This document shows, in pieces, positions 17,528 through 25,204 of a stretch of DNA of 64,000 nt. The DNA is taken from NCBI RefSeq assembly GCF_900128985.1, contig NZ_FQUC01000014.1:50576-114575 (forward strand), in the 5' to 3' direction. A model generated the notes under the pieces. That model worked only from the letters and a program-made list of their open reading frames with translations. It made no database searches and was not told the DNA's origin. Each line of letters starts with the position of its first letter. The stretch's first letter is position 1. The position numbers and the translations under genes were made by a program. This DNA comes from Indolivaga macrotermitis. GTDB lineage: Bacteria > Bacteroidota > Bacteroidia > Bacteroidales > Dysgonomonadaceae.

Positions 17528-17804
17528 GGTTCTCGGGTTTTGTTATATTCTTAAAAGCGTCATCCATGATAGTAAGAATAGCTTCTTCACCTTTCTTTTT
17601 AACACAGTCCTGTAAACCGGTCAGTATATCTTTGCTGCATATAGCTCCTTCGCTTATCTCGTCAGCTAGTTTTATGATCATACAGGAGTGAACAGTAGCG
17701 GCGCTGATATCCGGTTTCCCGGATAAAGACAGTACGGCATCAACCGCAAGACTTACGATAGTATTCAGTTGCGATTCTGATATAGTCATTTGTTTCTCTT
17801 TCAT
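17517..17804 (-). CDS. hypothetical protein before the tape measure gene
   Basis: 95 residues from the ATG at 17804; an in-frame upstream extension to 17852 would overlap the previous gene and is less likely. Helical, soluble, with ISAATVHSCMIIKLADEI. Its 3' end overlaps the tape measure start by 11 bases, and its place just before that gene is where tail assembly chaperones are normally encoded. That role is positional inference only; no slippery heptamer for a -1 frameshift stood out. Confidence 0.6.
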   Translation of the reverse strand: MKEKQMTISESQLNTIVSLAVDAVLSLSGKPDISAATVHSCMIIKLADEISEGAICSKDILTGLQDCVKKKGEEAILTIMDDAFKNITKPENHGR

Positions 17805-17808
17805 AACT

Positions 17809-18486
17809 TTAATTATCATGTGGTTGTTTACTGTAAAGCATATCAATGACATGAGGCTGTATCGCTATGTTGCATTTACCTCCTTTGGTATTCACAAGCA
17901 ATATATCCCCAGCGTATAGGGCCCCACCCCAGATGCTTACACCCCCTACTGGGTGAAGCACATCACCGCGACTTCTTAAGAAGGCTTCAAAGTCTTCGAT
18001 CTCTTGCTTTAGCCTTTTGGCCCTCTTCAGCACTTCTATTTTGTCAGGAGTATCAGCATAATTAGTATGGGCATCAGTTATAATATGTTCCAGATCATCT
18101 ACTAAGCTTACGCGTAGATCTTTAATGATAAAATGGTCAGCGTTTAATGTGGCCGAATGGGAGTGACCTGAAACATGCATTGCAGCCTTAACATTGCTTT
18201 GAGCCGTTTCTATTTGGCTAAGTAGCGGCTGCATTTGCTCCAGGAACTGTGATTTCATTGCTGTGAGGGCAAATTTACCAGCTTCTTCATTTATTTGCCT
18301 TTCGGCTAGCTCCTTAGTGTGCAAACCACTGTTAAACATAAGATCGAGTAAGATATCATCGTTTATTTTTAGGCCGGTATCTTTCAGAGCGTCTACTTCT
18401 TTTTGAATAATAGACACTGCTGTATGGTAGCCTGATAGCGTGAACGTTATCAGGGCTTTATTTTGGTAGATAACTTCTTTTTTCAT
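17809..18486 (-). CDS. hypothetical protein, 225 residues, in tail operon
   Basis: No family recognised. The first 160 residues look helical, including a predicted coiled coil near residues 150-170 (LKRAKRLKQEIEDFEAFL); the last 50 are beta-like with GGVSIWGGALYAGDILLV. Start overlaps the stop of the 58-residue gene (ATGA), and its stop is four bases from the next start, so it is translationally linked in the tail operon. It does not look like a major tail tube protein. Confidence 0.6.
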   Translation of the reverse strand: MKKEVIYQNKALITFTLSGYHTAVSIIQKEVDALKDTGLKINDDILLDLMFNSGLHTKELAERQINEEAGKFALTAMKSQFLEQMQPLLSQIETAQSNVKAAMHVSGHSHSATLNADHFIIKDLRVSLVDDLEHIITDAHTNYADTPDKIEVLKRAKRLKQEIEDFEAFLRSRGDVLHPVGGVSIWGGALYAGDILLVNTKGGKCNIAIQPHVIDMLYSKQPHDN

Positions 18487-18659
18487 AATGAGTTAGTTTT
18501 ATCTAGTATATCATTCATTTGCTTATCGAGTGCTTCTTTATCAGCTCTTTCGTCTTCCATCGCCTGGAACACATCGGAAATAGCTTCTATTACTTGCTTG
18601 CCGTGTTTAGTTTCTAAACCTGACCGACGTTTGTCTGATAGTTCTAATTTCTTTGCCAT
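18483..18659 (-). CDS. hypothetical small protein, 58 residues
   Basis: Begins MAKKLELSDKRRSGLETKHG and ends ILDKTNSL; highly charged and helical. The stop overlaps the next start as ATGA, strong evidence of a real, coupled gene. Located between the 77-residue and 225-residue genes of the tail operon. Function unknown. Confidence 0.6.
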   Translation of the reverse strand: MAKKLELSDKRRSGLETKHGKQVIEAISDVFQAMEDERADKEALDKQMNDILDKTNSL

Positions 18660-18670
18660 AATTGTTTGAT

Positions 18671-18904
18671 TTATTTGTCTTTTAATATTTCGTCTACCTC
18701 AGTGATGGTCATGTCCGCATCGATTAATCCACGGGTCATAGAAGAGAGGGTGCGTAAGATAGATTCGCATTCAGAGTCAATGTCTATACCATCTGATAAC
18801 AGTATAGATCTAACCTGCTGCGCTATTCGGGTTAGGCGACCAATGTTAACGGGGATTTGTACATCCTCCCAGCCAGTAGTATTTATTCCGTTAATTGTTT
18901 CCAT
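18671..18904 (-). CDS. hypothetical protein, 77 residues, first gene of the tail operon
   Basis: Acidic helical protein (WEDVQIPVNIGRLTRIAQQVRSIL...). It is first in the leftward run that ends with the tail-tip gene and lies 283 bases from the primase gene, so a promoter is expected in that gap, though I see no good consensus. No family recognised. Confidence 0.6.
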   Translation of the reverse strand: METINGINTTGWEDVQIPVNIGRLTRIAQQVRSILLSDGIDIDSECESILRTLSSMTRGLIDADMTITEVDEILKDK

Positions 18905-19187
18905 TTTTTAATTTGTTTTAATGTTATTAAGTTATTAAGTTAATAGCCGTAATATGGCTATAAGATGTAAATTCGTATTGTCTATAGGATATCAATTTTA
19001 TACTCCTATATATTTACTTGTTATTGGTTAATATGCTTGTTATGAGCTGTCTATGTATTTGTTGTTTCTATAAAAATGTATTCTTCTTTTCATATATCGC
19101 TTTAATTACTTAGAATTGTGAAGATTAATTATTTAGATTGATTCTAAATATATTATTTATAATTAGTCTAAATAATATGGGTATATT

Positions 19188-20066
19188 TTATAAGTTTTTA
19201 TATTCGATATTATATTTCTTGCACATATTGAAGAATCTACCGATATTGGTGTGATTGGCTTTCAGACACTCGTTATATTTTTTATCACACTCTGAATAGT
19301 CATACTTACCCGACATAGAACTAATGGCATGAAAGAACTCCCGGCCATCCTCTCCCAAACAAGAGGCCAGAGAACAACCAACTGCGAACCAGTCTTCATA
19401 GGACTCCACAATATTTATAAGCTCTCCACAGATATAATCAACACATTTTTTGATATTGGCTTTATCTGTCTCCGTTACCTGACTATTTGATTTTACTTTC
19501 TTAGGCTTTTCTGTATTAGGAGGTAATCGGGTATATACGGTTGCATTTTCATTGATATAAGGCTCGTCATCGGATGAGATGAACCTTAAACGGCTAGGGT
19601 TGGAACATAGACGATCTATCGTTATACCGCAACGTTCAAAATCATCGCAGATAGAGATATACTGTTCTTTGTGCCTATCCGGGTATGCAATGGGGATAAG
19701 GATATAATAACCTTTCCCGCCAGCCGAATGAGCACAGGCAGCTACATAAGGAATATGATGTGTATAGTTCTTTAGATCCTCCAGATTAGTTATGTGCGGA
19801 TTAGCTTTCTTATCTAAGTCGATAGCAACTACGCCGTTAAGCCTCATATTAGAATCTTTACGTCCACCAACACATATACCGGATATGGTTGCACAAGGTA
19901 GCTTATCTTTAATGAGCTTATCTCCGGTTCTCCGGTACTCTTCTACTAATTTTTTGGTATCCGGATAATAGAGGAAATCTCTTAAGGTTATTTCTTTTTC
20001 GGCCGTTGTACTCTTATTGTCTGAGAAGAAAGAGCATTTTTTATTAAGTATATCCATGGTGTTCAT
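19188..20066 (-). CDS. BT4734/VirE_N-type primase-polymerase with PriCT_2 domain
   Basis: Replication protein of about 292 residues from the ATG at 20066; an in-frame ATG at 20111 lies in the iteron region and is less likely. Residues ~60-150 carry the archaeo-eukaryotic-type primase signature: GVVAIDLDKK with the metal-binding D-x-D, then HSAGGKGYYILIP. The C-terminus (YEDWFAVGCSLASCLGEDGREFF) is a PriCT_2 domain. Such proteins prime replication of Bacteroidota mobile elements and pair with a helicase, here the next gene upstream. The iteron array between the two supports an origin role. Confidence 0.82.
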   Translation of the reverse strand: MNTMDILNKKCSFFSDNKSTTAEKEITLRDFLYYPDTKKLVEEYRRTGDKLIKDKLPCATISGICVGGRKDSNMRLNGVVAIDLDKKANPHITNLEDLKNYTHHIPYVAACAHSAGGKGYYILIPIAYPDRHKEQYISICDDFERCGITIDRLCSNPSRLRFISSDDEPYINENATVYTRLPPNTEKPKKVKSNSQVTETDKANIKKCVDYICGELINIVESYEDWFAVGCSLASCLGEDGREFFHAISSMSGKYDYSECDKKYNECLKANHTNIGRFFNMCKKYNIEYKNL

Positions 20067-20084
20067 AAAAATTATTGATTTTGT

Positions 20085-20330
20085 ATCACTACTGTAACAA
20101 TAAAATAACATTTAAGTGCTTGATTATCTGAGTTGTTACAGAGTTAACACTGTAACAACACATTTTTACTCTTAGAAGATATTATATAGCGTACAGTAGT
20201 CATTATATATGTATAATATTATATTTATATTATTATAAAAAATAGTGTTACAAGTGTTACAATGTTTATTATTAATGGTTTACCTATCTACAAAGTTGTT
20301 ACATTTGGTTACAAAAAAGTTACATCATTG
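20085..20330. promoter_or_regulatory. candidate replication origin: eight GTTACA/TGTAAC iterons around an AT-rich core
   Basis: GTTACA or its complement occurs at 20093, 20135, 20151, 20247, 20256, 20298, 20308 and 20319. The last three are spaced 10-11 bases, one helical turn. An almost pure A/T stretch (about 20180-20243) separates the two groups. It lies between the primase and helicase genes. The last iteron touches the helicase stop codon. Confidence 0.55.
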
Positions 20331-21509
20331 ATTTGCAGCCTTAAATAAATAGGGTCTTCCTACTTTTTCTGTCAATCCCATATAAGGAGTGTACCGCATC
20401 AGTGTATTATAAAGTTTAAATTCCTTTCGGAGGCATGTTGTGATCTCGTTAAGGGCGTATCTATTGCCTAGTTTACCGGCTAATTCACTTGCCGTAATGT
20501 ATAGTTCTGTTAAATTATCTTCAGTCATTATTTCATCGACCACCAAACGGATATCCTGATATATCGGGCTTCTGGATGTTTCGACAATCTTATTAAACTG
20601 TTCTGTCTGGATATCTTTAGCAGTAAACCATATTCGAGACTGTTTTTTTATTGTAGGTTCGGTATTAAGTAAATACCATAACATTGCTGGAGCCTCCTCT
20701 TTTAATTTGTTATCGAAGTCGGGATCGAAGTCTTTGATCTTTTCAGGCTTAAGAACCAAATATCTAGTATCCTCCTCATTGAGATGGATACAAGTATCTT
20801 CATCGTTAGAAGCAATCATTATTTTTACAAATGGCTCAAAGCTAAATTGGGGCATGAATTTTCTATTCACAGTCGTTTTTGCTGCTGTGGAAATAGCTTT
20901 TAATTTATTGATACTCTTTTTTGTATCGGATATTTCCTCAAATACAGCTAGTAAGTTCATAATCCAGGTATTAAACTGGCTGTTCAGATCGTCCTGTCCG
21001 AATATGCCGGCATTATTACCTAATAGATATGCAACCGACTGCATAAACGTAGATTTACCAGTCTCATTTTCTTTAGAGGCGAATATGATAACAGGGAGTT
21101 TTTCTGTAGGATACTGGAAAAGCACTATCAGATAATTAAGTACAATCTCGTATTTGTCTTGTCCTATGTGCCTGATTAGCTTCTCCCATGTGCTATAGTC
21201 TCCCTTTTTGGGCTTTATGGGTAACGGGTGATAGCTATTAAAGCTATTTTCTATTACTGGCTTATACCCAGTGTGTGCTGGAACATAACATTCTGTTTCG
21301 AAATAAGGTATTGTAGTGATATCCTTTATGCCGTATCGGTCTTTTAGGGTTTGTTTGGTTACTTGTTTTATTTCGGTACGGCTTTGTTCGCGAGTATCAT
21401 AAGAGGTTGCACGTATATAGAAGTTATCGCCTATCTGGAATATAAGAGGTAGTTCTATCTCCGGTTCGAATAAATCGAATGTATTATCATTTAGTGTTAT
21501 CTGATTCAT
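20325..21509 (-). CDS. DUF5906/VapE-like SF3-type primase-helicase
   Basis: 394-residue P-loop ATPase. Walker A is SKENETGKST (~145-155), followed by a Walker B-like LLAVFEEI (~190) and a sensor-1-like MIASNDED (~240), the order of superfamily 3 helicases. The C-terminal ~90 residues look like a winged-helix DNA-binding domain. These proteins load and drive replication of phages and satellites. The gene has an unusually perfect Shine-Dalgarno for this phylum (AAAGGAGG, 5 bases before the ATG). It acts with the primase downstream across the iteron region. Confidence 0.82.
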   Translation of the reverse strand: MNQITLNDNTFDLFEPEIELPLIFQIGDNFYIRATSYDTREQSRTEIKQVTKQTLKDRYGIKDITTIPYFETECYVPAHTGYKPVIENSFNSYHPLPIKPKKGDYSTWEKLIRHIGQDKYEIVLNYLIVLFQYPTEKLPVIIFASKENETGKSTFMQSVAYLLGNNAGIFGQDDLNSQFNTWIMNLLAVFEEISDTKKSINKLKAISTAAKTTVNRKFMPQFSFEPFVKIMIASNDEDTCIHLNEEDTRYLVLKPEKIKDFDPDFDNKLKEEAPAMLWYLLNTEPTIKKQSRIWFTAKDIQTEQFNKIVETSRSPIYQDIRLVVDEIMTEDNLTELYITASELAGKLGNRYALNEITTCLRKEFKLYNTLMRYTPYMGLTEKVGRPYLFKAANQ

Positions 21510-21512
21510 TAT

Positions 21513-21537
21513 ACCCTCCTTTCTAAACTAAGAGGGT
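21513..21537 (-). promoter_or_regulatory. strong Shine-Dalgarno inside a hairpin, upstream of the helicase gene
   Basis: The mRNA reads AAAGGAGGGTATA before the start codon (SD complement at 21515-21522). ACCCTC and GAGGGT (21513-21518 with 21532-21537) pair around a 13-base loop and would bury the SD, so translation may be switched. Confidence 0.45.
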
Positions 21538-21642
21538 TTTTCCCAGATAAATGATTAAAAGATAGTTTTTTACAGATATTTGTGCTATATTTGTCCTTGT
21601 GATACAGGGAGGGTGATTTGGGAGAATTACCTTTTTCTTTTT

Positions 21643-21966
21643 TCATCCGCGACCTCCCCTATTTGCTGCGATATTCTTCAAAGCTTCTTCAATAGCAGAT
21701 TCGGTATAGCGTACACGTGTACCGATTCTTTTAGCTTTAATTATACCGATGTTGGTCCAGTTGTTAAGAGTAACAAGCGATATTTTAAGCCTCTCAGAGG
21801 TTTCTTTTCTTGTAAATAGATTCTCTTGTTTTGATTCAACAGGTGTAGATGTAATACTTTTTAATTTGTCCAGCCTGTTATCGATAACACGGCCGATCAT
21901 TTGTTCTATATCCCCCATTGTAGCAATATGGAGAAGAACCGCATTTGTGTTTGATGAACTTTGCAT
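21643..21966 (-). CDS. excisionase-like helix-turn-helix protein
   Basis: 107 residues. The C-terminal half (LFTRKETSERLKISLVTLNNWTNIGIIKAKRIGTRVRYTESAIEEAL) is a MerR-like/HTH_17 domain, the type used by excisionases and regulators of Bacteroidota elements; the N-terminal half is helical and perhaps a dimerisation region. It lies between the integrase side and the replication genes, where xis genes of such elements usually sit. A transcription regulator is the alternative role. Confidence 0.75.
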   Translation of the reverse strand: MQSSSNTNAVLLHIATMGDIEQMIGRVIDNRLDKLKSITSTPVESKQENLFTRKETSERLKISLVTLNNWTNIGIIKAKRIGTRVRYTESAIEEALKNIAANRGGRG

Positions 21967-22058
21967 AACATTTTCGTTTTATGTTTCTGCAAAGTTTACG
22001 CCTCTTTATGCTGTTAGGGTATAAAAAATATACCCGATTATATACCCTAAATTTATGT

Positions 22059-22658
22059 TTATTTTTCGGTCTTACCGTTTCTTATCTTTGTAGCTGTGTT
22101 TTGAAGCCCTATCTTATCAAACATACCCGCCACGAAATCACAGTCTTGATTGTGTAATTTATCTGAGCGGGTGTTTTGTCCGGTGACATATTTATATATA
22201 TTAGTATCTTTTGGCGCAGTATTAGGCTCTTTCCCTGTTATAAACTGTATAAATGCAGTGAGGACAGTCTTATCTATTGTACGATCTATCTTTACATATT
22301 CATCTAACAACGTTTGAATTGCCAATATCTGTCTAGTTGTTGTGAATTCTTTATTTTCTTTTCTTTGCGGATTCTTTTTAGATATTTCGTCTAATTTTTG
22401 AGTAGCTAGATTTTTAATTCTATATAGCATAATTTCTCCTATTTTAAAATCGTCCATTCCTCCCCAGATCAGATTAAAAGTTATAAAATGGTCATCTATT
22501 AACTTAATGAACTCTTCTAAAGATGCGATATCCTCTTGAAACTTTAAAATATATCCAAATGCCTCTGTTTCAGTAATGTAGTGTTCTGAAACATGGTCTA
22601 AGAACTCTGAACTATTTAATTTCAATAATTCATGTATAGCCAAATTTGATTTTTTCAT
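22059..22658 (-). CDS. RteC-like protein next to the integrase
   Basis: 199 residues from the ATG at 22658, which overlaps the integrase stop as ATGA; a longer frame to 22694 is possible but less likely. The C-terminal half (QILAIQTLLDEYVKIDRT..., AFIQFITGKE, IYKYV, DFVAGMFDKIGL) resembles the RteC-type domain of Bacteroidota conjugative and integrated elements, where RteC regulates excision or transfer. Coupling to the integrase supports an integration/excision role. Family likeness is from pattern only. Confidence 0.6.
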   Translation of the reverse strand: MKKSNLAIHELLKLNSSEFLDHVSEHYITETEAFGYILKFQEDIASLEEFIKLIDDHFITFNLIWGGMDDFKIGEIMLYRIKNLATQKLDEISKKNPQRKENKEFTTTRQILAIQTLLDEYVKIDRTIDKTVLTAFIQFITGKEPNTAPKDTNIYKYVTGQNTRSDKLHNQDCDFVAGMFDKIGLQNTATKIRNGKTEK

Positions 22659-23929
22659 TTTTCTTCTTTTTCTGGTTTGCTGTATTTTTCCCAATGTTTT
22701 TTTAAGAGTTTTGCGTGTTCTTCAGGCGTAACTTTTATATATTTGAGGAAAGCCGATTCCGTTTTATGCCCCGTGATTTGCATCAAGGATACAGTAGGGA
22801 ATCCGGATTTATACATATTTGTTGCAAAACTCCGTCTAGCCGTGTGGCTACCGATCAATTCCCATTTTTCTTTTTGATCTATTTTTCTTTTTCCACCTTT
22901 TGTTATTATTTTTTCAACTACACTGTTTATTTTTGCAGCCTTACAAACATCTTTTAGATTCTCATTAAATTTTTGCACGCTTATATCTAAAGGTATTTCG
23001 CCGTTATACTTATCCCATATTTCTTTGAATATAGGTAGCATCGGAATTGCAACTACACCGCCTGTCTTTTGCTGTTTGAGCGTTAATATATCATTTTTTA
23101 TATATTCTTTTTTTATGCGGGTAAGATCTGAAAACCTTAATCCAGTCCAAGCCCCTATGAGGAATAAATCTCGTGTTTTTTCCAGTCTGGAACTATTCGA
23201 GAAATCATGTTTATGCAATATTTCTAATTCTGATTCATCTAATGCAACACTAAAGCTTTCTTCTGTTAAGGCTTTAAATTTTGCCTGTTTGAACATTAAA
23301 TTTTTATTGATACCTTTTTCTGTAGCTGAATTCAATACGGCCTTTAGATTAATAATATGTCTTCCTATTGTATTGGTTGCAAGGTCTAAGTTTTGGAGAT
23401 AAGCAACAAAATCAGAATAGAAATCAAGAGTTATGTCTTCAAAATCCAAATTAATCTCCTTTTCAGACTCAAATTTTTTTAGGGTGGAGAAGGTTCGTTT
23501 ATACTCTAACTTTGCTCTATACCCTATTATTTTACCGCTATTCTCGTTAAATCGAGTTTCGTTCTGATCTATAAATTGCTGAAAGAATTCGTGTAAATTT
23601 TTGACAGCTTTGTTTTCTTGTTTTTTACCAAAATGAATATCTAAGAAATGTTTTAGTTTTTCTTTGTTTACAATAAACCCATCTTTTACAGATTGTATTA
23701 TATATTTATTTATCGCGTTTTCTATGTCTTGTAGATTCTCGTTTAAATCGTCTTTCTCTATACAATATTTTGTGTTTTTTACTCTGTATTTTTCCGGATC
23801 CCAATGAATAGGTAACACTTTTAGCCTGGTGGCGTATAGAAGTGTATCTTTACCGAAATAATATTTGATGCAAATTGATTGAGGTTTTTTAGCCTCCATA
23901 TCACGTATGATAAATCTTAATTCAGCCAT
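22655..23929 (-). CDS. tyrosine recombinase (integrase) of the element
   Basis: Site-specific recombinase of 424 residues: an N-terminal arm-binding region, a SAM-like core-binding domain (~105-220) and a C-terminal catalytic domain. Catalytic residues visible are Arg265 (GAWTGLR), a Lys near 288, His362 and Arg365 (SHTAR), His388 (ITGHK) and Tyr397 (FLKY). This is the Bacteroidota phage_int_SAM_5-type integrase. It lies 180 bases from attR, reading into the element. A -7 box TATCTTTG lies just upstream and is overlapped on its far side by the TGTTCGGT repeats. Confidence 0.93.
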   Translation of the reverse strand: MAELRFIIRDMEAKKPQSICIKYYFGKDTLLYATRLKVLPIHWDPEKYRVKNTKYCIEKDDLNENLQDIENAINKYIIQSVKDGFIVNKEKLKHFLDIHFGKKQENKAVKNLHEFFQQFIDQNETRFNENSGKIIGYRAKLEYKRTFSTLKKFESEKEINLDFEDITLDFYSDFVAYLQNLDLATNTIGRHIINLKAVLNSATEKGINKNLMFKQAKFKALTEESFSVALDESELEILHKHDFSNSSRLEKTRDLFLIGAWTGLRFSDLTRIKKEYIKNDILTLKQQKTGGVVAIPMLPIFKEIWDKYNGEIPLDISVQKFNENLKDVCKAAKINSVVEKIITKGGKRKIDQKEKWELIGSHTARRSFATNMYKSGFPTVSLMQITGHKTESAFLKYIKVTPEEHAKLLKKHWEKYSKPEKEEK

Positions 23930-23947
23930 AGTTATAAAGATTTATAA

Positions 23948-23979
23948 CAAAGATAATAATTGTTCGGTAATTGTTCGGT
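23948..23979 (-). promoter_or_regulatory. integrase promoter region with right arm-type repeats
   Basis: On the minus strand TATCTTTG (complement of 23948-23955) is a -7 box about 20 bases before the integrase ATG. Immediately upstream, where the -33 box would be, lie two TGTTCGGT copies (23961-23968 and 23972-23979, 11 bases apart), identical in spacing to the left-end pair. Integrase autoregulation is possible. Confidence 0.5.
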
Positions 23980-24108
23980 ATTTTATTTACTTATTTTAAT
24001 CGTAGTTAATCAAATTTGTTTTTGTGATTGTATTTATTTTATTGATAATCATGCTATATAAATAGTGATAAGATAAATACGGAAAATTACAATAAATCAT
24101 AAAGTTAC

Positions 24109-24123
24109 TCCCGCTCCGAGTAC
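24109..24123 (+). repeat. attR core (15 bp direct repeat)
   Basis: TCCCGCTCCGAGTAC, identical to 7563-7577 in the tRNA-Leu 3' end. Confidence 0.85.
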
Positions 24124-24128
24124 AAAAG

Positions 24129-24160
24129 AAGGTTCTGGTTTTCAGAGCCTTTTTTGTTTT
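24129..24160 (+). terminator. native tRNA-Leu terminator displaced by the element
   Basis: AAGGTTCTG (24129-24137) pairs with CAGAGCCTT (24143-24151), followed by a T run. It lies 5 bases beyond attR, where the tRNA operon would end in an empty site. Confidence 0.75.
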
Positions 24161-24245
24161 ATGTGATTTATATATCGATACGTTATATTTCACTGTCAGT
24201 TTGGCATAATTATATTATTGGCTTAATGTTTGTCTATATATTGTT

Positions 24246-24563
24246 ATGAAAGAAAGAATTGGAGTATTTGATAACGATAAGGATCAGACTGTAAATGATT
24301 TTTATCTGAATTTTAAAGATAAACTGAAAGAGACTCATACATTTCCTACAGATTATATCTTTAAATATATTGTGCCTGCCGAGCAGAGCATAATTGCTCG
24401 TTTACACTCGATATTTGATCAATCGAATGGTAGTATTTCGAGCAGGGATAGTAAAAATGGTAAATACACAAGCGTAACTATAAAGGTTCCTGTAAATGAT
24501 GCTGATGATATTATCATTTATTACAGGCAGGCGGCTGCTATAGAAGGAATCGTGATGTTATAA
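24246..24563 (+). CDS. DUF493 (YbeD-like) family protein
   Basis: Small cytoplasmic ferredoxin-like-fold protein of 105 residues. The C-terminal 85 residues match the DUF493 pattern: FPTDYIFKYIVPA, SSRDSKNGKYTSVTI, and the closing YYRQAAAIEGIVML. In other bacteria this family includes YbeD near lipoate genes, but its biochemical role is not settled. Stand-alone gene closed by a good terminator, first host gene after the element. Confidence 0.82.
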   Translation: MKERIGVFDNDKDQTVNDFYLNFKDKLKETHTFPTDYIFKYIVPAEQSIIARLHSIFDQSNGSISSRDSKNGKYTSVTIKVPVNDADDIIIYYRQAAAIEGIVML

Positions 24564-24587
24564 GTTTAGTGGTCTTATTATAAATAT

Positions 24588-24626
24588 AAATCTCCGGCAT
24601 AATAGTATGTCGGAGATTTTGTTTTG
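24588..24626 (+). terminator. terminator of the DUF493 gene
   Basis: AAATCTCCG (24588-24596) and CGGAGATTT (24611-24619) form a 9 bp stem followed by TGTTTTG. It could also serve the facing XRE gene. Confidence 0.75.
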
Positions 24627-24647
24627 TAGGTATTTAAATCTAGTTTT

Positions 24648-25043
24648 TTACTTCTTTTCTTTGAGAACTTCTTCCAATAAAGCGACTTTTTCTCTTTCTG
24701 TTTGTAGCATGCGTTCGTAAAGCTCGACTACTTTTTCTAATGGATTAAAAGTACATTTATAATGAACGGCATAGCTAACAGCTTCATCATTATAAGTATT
24801 AGCAATAATATTTATAGTTCTTTCTTCATTAAAGTTTTTAATAGCATCAACCGGAACATTAAGGGCTTTTGCAATAGCTTCTAACTGTTCATCTTTTAGT
24901 ATATCGGTTTGTTCAAGTTTGGATACCGTGCGTTGTGACAAGCCTAACCTTTCGGCAAGGTCTTCCTGTTTAACGCCTAAGATTTCGCGGATGCGTTTTG
25001 CATTATATCCATCGCTTCTTTTCTTTGCTTCTGTTGTATCCAT
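24648..25043 (-). CDS. XRE-family HTH regulator with C-terminal coiled coil
   Basis: 131 residues. Residues ~15-70 are a Cro/CI HTH (IREILGVKQEDLAERLGLSQRTVSKLE). The middle (INIIANTYNDEAVSYAVHYKCTFNPLEKVVELYERML) and final heptad-like helix (EREKVALLEEVLKEKK) probably mediate oligomerisation. Bacteroidota carry many such stand-alone regulators with unknown targets. It is close to the element but outside attR. The start leaves a 160-base gap to the next gene. Confidence 0.78.
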   Translation of the reverse strand: MDTTEAKKRSDGYNAKRIREILGVKQEDLAERLGLSQRTVSKLEQTDILKDEQLEAIAKALNVPVDAIKNFNEERTINIIANTYNDEAVSYAVHYKCTFNPLEKVVELYERMLQTEREKVALLEEVLKEKK

Positions 25044-25204
25044 AAATATTTATATGCTTATCAGATTAATAAATCAAAAGTACAAAAATAAAAGCCGAAG
25101 GTGGTATTTTACTCTAAAAAAGTTCAGCTTTTAGAATTCAAAGGATTAAAATATACTGTCTTATAGCCTGTACTTTGTTCCACAAATAATAAATCGTTGG
25201 AATA

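Larger units (their letters stand above)
7563..24123. mobile_element. 16.6 kb tRNA-Leu-integrated element with prim-pol, helicase and phage tail genes
   Basis: The 15 bp direct repeats TCCCGCTCCGAGTAC at 7563-7577 and 24109-24123 bound the element, and a tyrosine recombinase gene lies 180 bases inside the right end. Between them are an excisionase-like protein, an SF3-type helicase, a BT4734-type primase, a tape measure protein, a tail-tip protein and a divergent repressor region with tiny genes. I see no capsid, portal, terminase, protease, tail tube, lysis, relaxase or type IV secretion gene. The native tRNA terminator lies just beyond the right repeat. It could be a decayed siphophage or a satellite using helper heads. 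Confidence 0.85.

Noticed and set aside
17805..17852. Longer start for the gene before the tape measure gene.
   Set aside because: It would overlap the end of the previous gene by over 40 bases, while the ATG at 17804 fits the tight spacing of the operon.
7563..24123. The element as a conjugative or mobilizable element.
   Set aside because: The RteC-like gene hints at it, but no relaxase, coupling protein, type IV secretion or oriT-like region is visible.
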